Shown here: positions 58,989 through 64,000 of the stretch, one piece after another
Layout of the letters: the number at the start of each line of letters is the position of its first letter
Numbering within the stretch: the first letter of the stretch is position 1
NCBI RefSeq assembly: GCF_900312815.1
Contig: NZ_OMPE01000007.1
Coordinates: 372,001 to 436,000 of the forward strand
DNA from: Aquimarina sp. AU474
GTDB lineage: Bacteria > Bacteroidota > Bacteroidia > Flavobacteriales > Flavobacteriaceae
Direction: 5' to 3'
DNA: 64,000 bases
Notes under the pieces: model-generated
What the model was told of the DNA's origin: nothing
Databases searched by the model: none
The model's input: the letters and a program-made list of their open reading frames with translations, nothing else
Translations under genes and position numbers: made by a program

Positions 58989-60737
58989 ATGAATAAGACA
59001 ATCAATATAAATTTAGCAGGTATATTTTTTCATATAGATGAAGACGCCTATCTGAAGTTGCAACGATATCTTGACGCTATAAGACGTTCCTTTACGGATT
59101 CACAGGGTAGAGATGAGATCATCGCAGATATCGAAGCGCGTATAGCCGAATTGTTTAGTGAAAAAATAAAAGATGAAAGACAGGTCATCGGAAACAAAGA
59201 GGTTGACGAAGTTATAACGGTAATGGGACAACCTGAAGATTACCGATTAGACGAAGAAATATTTGAAGATGAGCCCAAAACTACTTATGAAAAAACAAAA
59301 AAATCTAAACAATTATTTAGAGATACCACAAACTCTTATGTTGGTGGAGTAAGTTCAGGGTTAGGGCATTATTTGAGTATTGAACCTATGTGGATTAGAC
59401 TAGCATGGATATTATTTACCATATTCTCTAGTGGAGCCTTTATACTAATTTACGTGGCGTTTTGGATTTTTGTTCCAGAAGCAAAAACCACTTCAGATTT
59501 TTTGGCCATGAAGGGTGAAGCCGTTAATATTAGTAACATAGAGAAAAAAATCAAAGAAGGGCTTGATGATGTAACGGATACCGTGAAAAATGTAGATTAT
59601 CAAAAGTATAGCAGCAAAGTAAAAAGTAGTTCAACAACCTTTTTTGATGCTCTAGGCGATGTGTTGTTATTTTTACTTAAGATTTTCGTGAAATTTATAG
59701 GAGTTATTTTTATCATCACGGCCGGTATTACTTTAATTAGTCTATTTGTTGGGCTATTCACATTAGGAACTTTTGGATTTATGGATACACCGTGGGTAGA
59801 ATATTTTGAGGTAGGAAACCATCCAGATGCTCCACTTTGGTTGATGTCTTTACTTACATTTTTTGCTGTAGGAATCCCGTTTTTCTTCCTTTTCATACTT
59901 GGATTAAAAATTCTAATTAGTAATCTAAAATCAATAGGAACACCCGCAAAACTAGGACTATTAGGCATATGGATATTATCATTAATAGGATTGGGAATCT
60001 TAGGTATACGACAAGCTACTCTTGAAGCATATGACGCCGAGGTTATTTCTCAAGTACAACCATTACAGATAAATGGTAAGGATACACTTACTATAAAAAT
60101 GCAGGGTAACAGTAGATATATCAATCATCTTCAACATAGACATGATTTTAAAATCAAAAGGGATAATCAAGGTAATAAGGTAATCGTTGTTCAAGATATT
60201 GAGGTGTATATAAAACCTTCAACCAAAGATTCTATTGCCAGTATTGTAATTGAGAAAAAAGCAGAGGGTAGATCATATGAAGAAGCATCAAAACGTGCCG
60301 AAGAACTTAAGTATTCTTATGAAGTCGAGGGTAATACGCTGTTTTTAAATGGATATGCAATTACAGATTACACTAATAAATATCGAGATCAAGAGGTAAA
60401 AGTTATTTTAACGTTACCTGAAGGAACTACTGTATTTGCTGATGACAATACCTCTGGATACAATAACACCTGGAAATTTGATGATTACATCACCATTGAA
60501 GGACAAGAAGAAGAGTATTTAAAAATTGTTAACGGAAAATTCGACTGTGATGATTGCCCTGATAAAGATGAATGGGAATACAAAGATTCTGACGATGATG
60601 AAGGTGTAAAAATCAACATAAACTCTGATGACAATGATTTTAACCTAAAAATCGATGAAGATGGCGTACAACTCAATAACGAGCCTGTAAAGGTTAAAAT
60701 AGACGAGGACGGAATAGAAATTAAAACCGATAATTAA
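58989..60737 (+). CDS. PspC-domain membrane protein with HAAS-like N-terminus and acidic tail
   Basis: This 582-residue protein has an N-terminal HAAS-like signalling region (about 1-85, LAGIFFHIDEDAYLKLQRYLDAIRR... DEVITVMGQPEDYRLDE), a PspC domain (about 108-165, LFRDTTNSYVGGVSSGLGHYLSIEPMWIRLAWILFTIFSSG) and four more membrane helices. A large extracytoplasmic part follows, ending in a tail with Asp/Glu repeats (DDCPDKDEWEYKDSDDDE, then IDEDGVQL and IDEDGIEIK). The tail may bind calcium. It is operonic with PadR and the head-GIN lipoprotein. Confidence 0.9.
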   Translation: MNKTININLAGIFFHIDEDAYLKLQRYLDAIRRSFTDSQGRDEIIADIEARIAELFSEKIKDERQVIGNKEVDEVITVMGQPEDYRLDEEIFEDEPKTTYEKTKKSKQLFRDTTNSYVGGVSSGLGHYLSIEPMWIRLAWILFTIFSSGAFILIYVAFWIFVPEAKTTSDFLAMKGEAVNISNIEKKIKEGLDDVTDTVKNVDYQKYSSKVKSSSTTFFDALGDVLLFLLKIFVKFIGVIFIITAGITLISLFVGLFTLGTFGFMDTPWVEYFEVGNHPDAPLWLMSLLTFFAVGIPFFFLFILGLKILISNLKSIGTPAKLGLLGIWILSLIGLGILGIRQATLEAYDAEVISQVQPLQINGKDTLTIKMQGNSRYINHLQHRHDFKIKRDNQGNKVIVVQDIEVYIKPSTKDSIASIVIEKKAEGRSYEEASKRAEELKYSYEVEGNTLFLNGYAITDYTNKYRDQEVKVILTLPEGTTVFADDNTSGYNNTWKFDDYITIEGQEEEYLKIVNGKFDCDDCPDKDEWEYKDSDDDEGVKININSDDNDFNLKIDEDGVQLNNEPVKVKIDEDGIEIKTDN

Positions 60738-60804
60738 ACTGATTATAAATCAGAACATCAATTAAAAAACGAACAATCAAATCAACACATTAAAACGTAA
60801 AGTT

Positions 60805-61524
60805 ATGACTACACTAGCCAAAATTTTAATAACCCTTTGCCTATCCATAGCATGTTGCTCTTGCAATATTAATATTAACGGAGTTAAAGGTCAAGGAGAA
60901 GTAATCAAAAAAGAAAGAACTATTAACGCAGACTTTGATGCGGTTAAAGCTAGCAGAGGGTTAGATGTCATCCTAGTAGATAGTAAGGATGGAAAAATTA
61001 TTGTAGAAGCTAATGAAAACTTACATGAACATATAGAAATATATGTGGAAGGAAATACCTTATATGTAACTTCAGACGAGAATATTTACTTTGCTGATGA
61101 AAAAAATGTTTATGTTTCATATGACGAGCTTAATAAAATACATGTAAATAGTGGAGCCAGCGTATCTTCAGAACAAGAAGTAAATCAAAAAGCTATTGCA
61201 CTTACGGCGACCAGCGGAGCCGATTTAAGGCTGAAAATAAAAGCGCAAACCGTGAATTCATCTGTATCAAGTGGAGCCTTAATGGATCTTGAAGGAAATG
61301 TAGAAAATCATATTGCAAGTGCTTCGAGTGGAGCAAATATACGTGCCGAAGACCTTTTAAGTCTTGTAACAGAAGCTAAAGCAAGTAGCGGTGCTAACGT
61401 ACGAGTACATGCAAAAAATGAATTTACAGGAAAAGCCACTAGCGGTGGAAATGTAATTTATTATGGTAAACCTGAAAGAGTATCTGAGGTAGACAACTCT
61501 GGAGGTAATGTAAGAAGACATTAA
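60805..61524 (+). CDS. Head-GIN domain (DUF2807) lipoprotein
   Basis: This 239-residue lipoprotein (lipobox SIACCSCN) has the DUF2807 beta-helix-like head-GIN pattern: FDAVKASRGLDVILVDSKDGKIIVEANENLHEHIEIYVEGNTLYVTSDE, then repeated SGA/SGG motifs (VNSGASVSSEQ, ATSGADLRL, VSSGALMDLEG, ASSGANIRAED, ATSGGNVIYYG) with 20-22 residue spacing, consistent with a solenoid. It is the third gene of the PadR-PspC module and would be on the outer face of a membrane. Function unknown. Confidence 0.9.
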   Translation: MTTLAKILITLCLSIACCSCNININGVKGQGEVIKKERTINADFDAVKASRGLDVILVDSKDGKIIVEANENLHEHIEIYVEGNTLYVTSDENIYFADEKNVYVSYDELNKIHVNSGASVSSEQEVNQKAIALTATSGADLRLKIKAQTVNSSVSSGALMDLEGNVENHIASASSGANIRAEDLLSLVTEAKASSGANVRVHAKNEFTGKATSGGNVIYYGKPERVSEVDNSGGNVRRH

Positions 61525-61566
61525 ATCCCTAACCGCCTAACCAACCAATTAACCAATCAAATTAGT

Positions 61567-61636
61567 ACTGCCCGAAAAACACCCATTGTTGTTTAGTATA
61601 AGTTATTATACATTATCTTTTTCGGGCAGTTTTTTA
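61567..61636 (+). terminator. Compound terminator after the head-GIN gene
   Basis: ACTGCCCGAAAAA (61567-61579) and TTTTTCGGGCAGT (61618-61630) form a perfect 13-bp stem with a 38-base loop. The loop itself carries GTATAA/TTATAC. A T-tract (61630-61635) follows. It is a long-range terminator or a small structured element. Confidence 0.75.
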
Positions 61637-61745
61637 AATTCATCAAAGGATATTCTTAAATCTACTCATCACAGATATTTGAAGAGAAATCCCCAGTACA
61701 ATCATTCATCAATTCACCTATATAAATAGGTCAAAAAGCGTCATC

Positions 61746-62531
61746 ATGATATTTAAAAAAATGCTGCCTTTATTGGCAATAGTTTTACTATCTATTCATA
61801 GTATAACATCCCAAACCAACGATAATAGCAATCAAACTAATCATCTTAATACAACAATTCTACAATTAGATACTCAATTTTGGGAATCGTATAACTCCTG
61901 TAACACTGAAGTATTTAAAACTTTTTTTGTGGATGATTTTGAGTTTTATCATGATAAAGGAGGATTAACCAAAGGGCTTTCTAAAATGATGCAACTTGTC
62001 GAAAATGGTCTTTGTGGGAACAAAAATGTAAGAGTACGGCGAGAAGAAGTAAAAGAAAGTGTACACGTATACCCCCTAAATAATTATGGAGCTATCATTG
62101 CCGGTAAACATCTATTTTATGTAACAGAAAATGGAGGAAAAGAAAGATTAACCGAGGTTGCTAAATTTACTCATGTATGGCAACATAGCAATGATCAATG
62201 GAAAATGACTCGAGTTTTAAGTTTTGACCATCAACCCGCTCCACAAAACACTGATAAAATAACAGTGACTTTACCCAATAAGACATTGTTACAATATGCT
62301 GGAACATATCAAGCTCCTAATACAGGAACCGTTACTGTTTCTGTAAAAAACAATCTTTTAGAAATAAATGCTGATAAAATGCAAGCAATTATTTACCCTC
62401 AAAATGAAACCCTATTTTTCCATAAACAAAGTCCATTAACCTTTGAGTTTATTACAAATAAAGATAATCAGGTTATTAAGTTTATAGTTCGAGAGAACGG
62501 AACTATAGTAGAAGAAGCTAAAAAGAAATAG
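61746..62531 (+). CDS. Secreted NTF2-like (DUF4440) protein with C-terminal DUF3471-like domain
   Basis: This 261-residue protein has a signal peptide (LPLLAIVLLSIHSITSQ), an NTF2-like domain (about 36-165: LQLDTQFWESYNSCNTEVFKTFFVDDFEFYHDKGGLTKG... FTHVWQHSNDQWKMTRVLSFDHQP) and a C-terminal beta domain with YAGTYQAPNTGTVTVSVKNNLLEI, like DUF3471 or the C-terminal module of beta-lactamase-like proteins. The substrate and role are unknown. It has its own terminator. Confidence 0.82.
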   Translation: MIFKKMLPLLAIVLLSIHSITSQTNDNSNQTNHLNTTILQLDTQFWESYNSCNTEVFKTFFVDDFEFYHDKGGLTKGLSKMMQLVENGLCGNKNVRVRREEVKESVHVYPLNNYGAIIAGKHLFYVTENGGKERLTEVAKFTHVWQHSNDQWKMTRVLSFDHQPAPQNTDKITVTLPNKTLLQYAGTYQAPNTGTVTVSVKNNLLEINADKMQAIIYPQNETLFFHKQSPLTFEFITNKDNQVIKFIVRENGTIVEEAKKK

Positions 62532-62582
62532 TACGATTCTATCCTACCCCTATTTGCTTAATCTACATTCTAAATGCTATTT

Positions 62583-62615
62583 AAAAACAGATCTCTTTAT
62601 GGGGTCTGTTTTTTT
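62583..62615 (+). terminator. Terminator after the DUF4440-like gene
   Basis: AAAAACAGA (62583-62591) and TCTGTTTTT (62605-62613) form a 9-bp stem, extended by G-U and C-G pairs, with the T-tract at 62609-62615. Confidence 0.75.
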
Positions 62616-62656
62616 GCGAATACAAAATGTAATTTTCTTTCTAAAAAAGAGTCATT

Positions 62657-62664
62657 TATATTTG
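62657..62664 (+). promoter_or_regulatory. -7 promoter box of the second head-GIN gene
   Basis: TATATTTG matches the consensus exactly. A TTTC at 62633-62636 stands where TTTG is expected. The ATG at 62738 is 73 bases further, leaving a leader of about 65 bases. Confidence 0.5.
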
Positions 62665-62737
62665 TAACAAGTATTCGACAATGCGTATACTTAAAAACTA
62701 AAAAAACTGTTATTTACAGTATAAAATTTCACACAAA

Positions 62738-63598
62738 ATGAGGATATCACTGCTAATATTATGTTCACTTCTAATACTAGGAAGCGCATATGGTCAAAGA
62801 GAAAAAGTTAAGGGAAATAAAATTGTTAGTACCGAAGAATATAACATAGAAAGTTTTCATACCATCGAAATATACGAGGGTTTTGAAGTCACACTAGATG
62901 AAAGTAGTGATAGCCAAGTAAAAATTGAAGCAGATAGTAATATACAACGTGCGATACAAGTAGAGGTCATCGATAGTGTTCTTACAATTAAATCTGATAA
63001 AGATATTCGTCGTGCAAAAGCTTTAAATATGGATATCCTATATGGATCTGAACTAAAAAAAATCATTTTATACGATAAAGTAAATGCTAAATCATTATCC
63101 TCAATAAATTCACCTCAACTTTCAATAGAAGTTAATGACTATGCACAAATATTTTTATCTTCAGATGCAGGAAAATTGAACTGTATAACTAATGGGAAAT
63201 CTACTGCAGAAATCCATGCCACCGCTACTGAAGTAGTGTATCAAATAAATGAAAACTCAGAATTAAAAGGAATTTTAACAGCTGATAATCTAAAAGTTGA
63301 TTTATATCAAAAAGCATCTGCTAAACTAGAAGGTGAAGTGAAATCAATGTTGGTAAGAGCAGATAACACTTCAGATTTTTTTGGTGAAAAATTAAATGCT
63401 ATAAAAACTTCTTTAATTGCCGAAGGCGCCAGTGACTGCTATGTATTAACCAGTGAAGAAATTAATATCGAAGCCAAGGATAAGTCAGAAATTTTCCTTT
63501 TGGGGGAACCAAAAGTTACAATTCAAACATTTGCCAACGAAGCTACTTTATTCAAAAAAAATATAGATTACGTACCCAGTAAACTTAGATTGAATTAG
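62738..63598 (+). CDS. Second head-GIN domain (DUF2807) secreted protein
   Basis: This 286-residue protein has a signal peptide (LLILCSLLILGSAYGQ) and a DUF2807 domain: ESFHTIEIYEGFEVTLDESSDSQVKIEADSNIQRAIQVEVIDSVLTIKSDKDIR, followed by beta-solenoid units without the regular SGA motifs of the first copy (INSPQLSIEVNDYAQIF, GKSTAEIHATATEVV, LYQKASAKLEGEVKSM). It has no lipobox, so it is probably soluble in the periplasm, in contrast to the lipoprotein copy 1.2 kb upstream. Confidence 0.85.
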   Translation: MRISLLILCSLLILGSAYGQREKVKGNKIVSTEEYNIESFHTIEIYEGFEVTLDESSDSQVKIEADSNIQRAIQVEVIDSVLTIKSDKDIRRAKALNMDILYGSELKKIILYDKVNAKSLSSINSPQLSIEVNDYAQIFLSSDAGKLNCITNGKSTAEIHATATEVVYQINENSELKGILTADNLKVDLYQKASAKLEGEVKSMLVRADNTSDFFGEKLNAIKTSLIAEGASDCYVLTSEEINIEAKDKSEIFLLGEPKVTIQTFANEATLFKKNIDYVPSKLRLN

Positions 63599-63607
63599 AT
63601 CAAAAGA

Positions 63608-63649
63608 AAAAGGTATTCTAATGTTATAATATACACTAGAATACCTTTT
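63608..63649. terminator. Bidirectional terminator between head-GIN and trxB genes
   Basis: AAAAGGTATTCTA (63608-63620) and TAGAATACCTTTT (63637-63649) form a perfect 13-bp stem with a 16-base loop, flanked by T-rich sequence on both strands. Confidence 0.85.
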
Positions 63650-63673
63650 CTTATTATTATAAATTAGGTACTA

Positions 63674-64000
<327 letters not shown>

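Overview
The window looks like a chromosomal piece of a marine-type member of the Bacteroidetes, most likely family Flavobacteriaceae. The evidence is AT-rich DNA, two large secreted proteins with C-terminal type IX secretion (Por/T9SS) sorting domains, TonB-dependent receptor architecture, many lipoproteins with short SC/SCSK lipoboxes, Bacteroidetes-type promoters (TTTG about 20 bp upstream of TAnnTTTG), and families largely confined to this phylum (2TM domain, DUF2490, LETM1-related, head-GIN DUF2807). The genus cannot be fixed from sequence reading alone. No rRNA, tRNA, CRISPR array, prophage or complete insertion sequence was seen.

Layout. 1-8.3 kb: the tail of a sortilin/BNR propeller gene, a DUF2490 barrel, an isochorismatase-like hydrolase, a membrane AraC regulator with an SRPBCC protein, two alpha/beta hydrolases (one fused to OsmC) and a VOC protein. 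8.3-15 kb: two T9SS cargo enzymes (a purple-acid-phosphatase-like protein and an M36 fungalysin protease). 15.4-25.7 kb: YdeI-like protein, SodC, an ECF sigma/anti-sigma pair, a lipoprotein, and a minus-strand operon of split DUF4331 proteins, a TPR lipoprotein and a plug-less TonB-receptor-like barrel. A LETM1-related gene and a second ECF sigma/membrane-partner pair follow.

25.9-30 kb: a stand-alone BLUF photoreceptor, a possible seven-serine leader ORF, a degenerate LytTR regulator, nearly 1 kb with no convincing gene, and a type II NADH dehydrogenase. 30.3-37.6 kb: a co-directional cluster of TonB receptor, DUF2141, TPR protein, LytS-type kinase fused to a 2TM domain, four free-standing 2TM proteins, DUF2306 and a LytTR response regulator. 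37.8-43.3 kb: an EndoH-like GH18 lipoprotein, a lactonase-like propeller, a lysophospholipid acyltransferase, a Nudix hydrolase, a cyclophilin, and a 53-residue GG-leader peptide (43139-43300, minus) that looks like an orphan RiPP precursor.

43.4-50.3 kb: RDD protein divergent from the SpoIIM-membrane-DUF4129-DUF4350-MoxR-DUF58 operon. 50.4-54.8 kb: NTF2-like proteins, a regulator with two AraC DNA-binding domains, a YHS protein, a second DUF2141, OxyR and a small conserved protein. 55-64 kb: AIM24-like protein, class C serine hydrolase, DUF4442 hotdog protein, DUF4870, an HExxH membrane protein, a PadR-PspC-head-GIN envelope cluster, a DUF4440-like protein, a second head-GIN protein and the C-terminus of TrxB.

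The most promising systems for a second look are the orphan GG-leader peptide, the 2TM/LytS/LytTR array, the DUF4331/TPR/plug-less barrel operon, and the serine-repeat ORF in front of the LytTR regulator.
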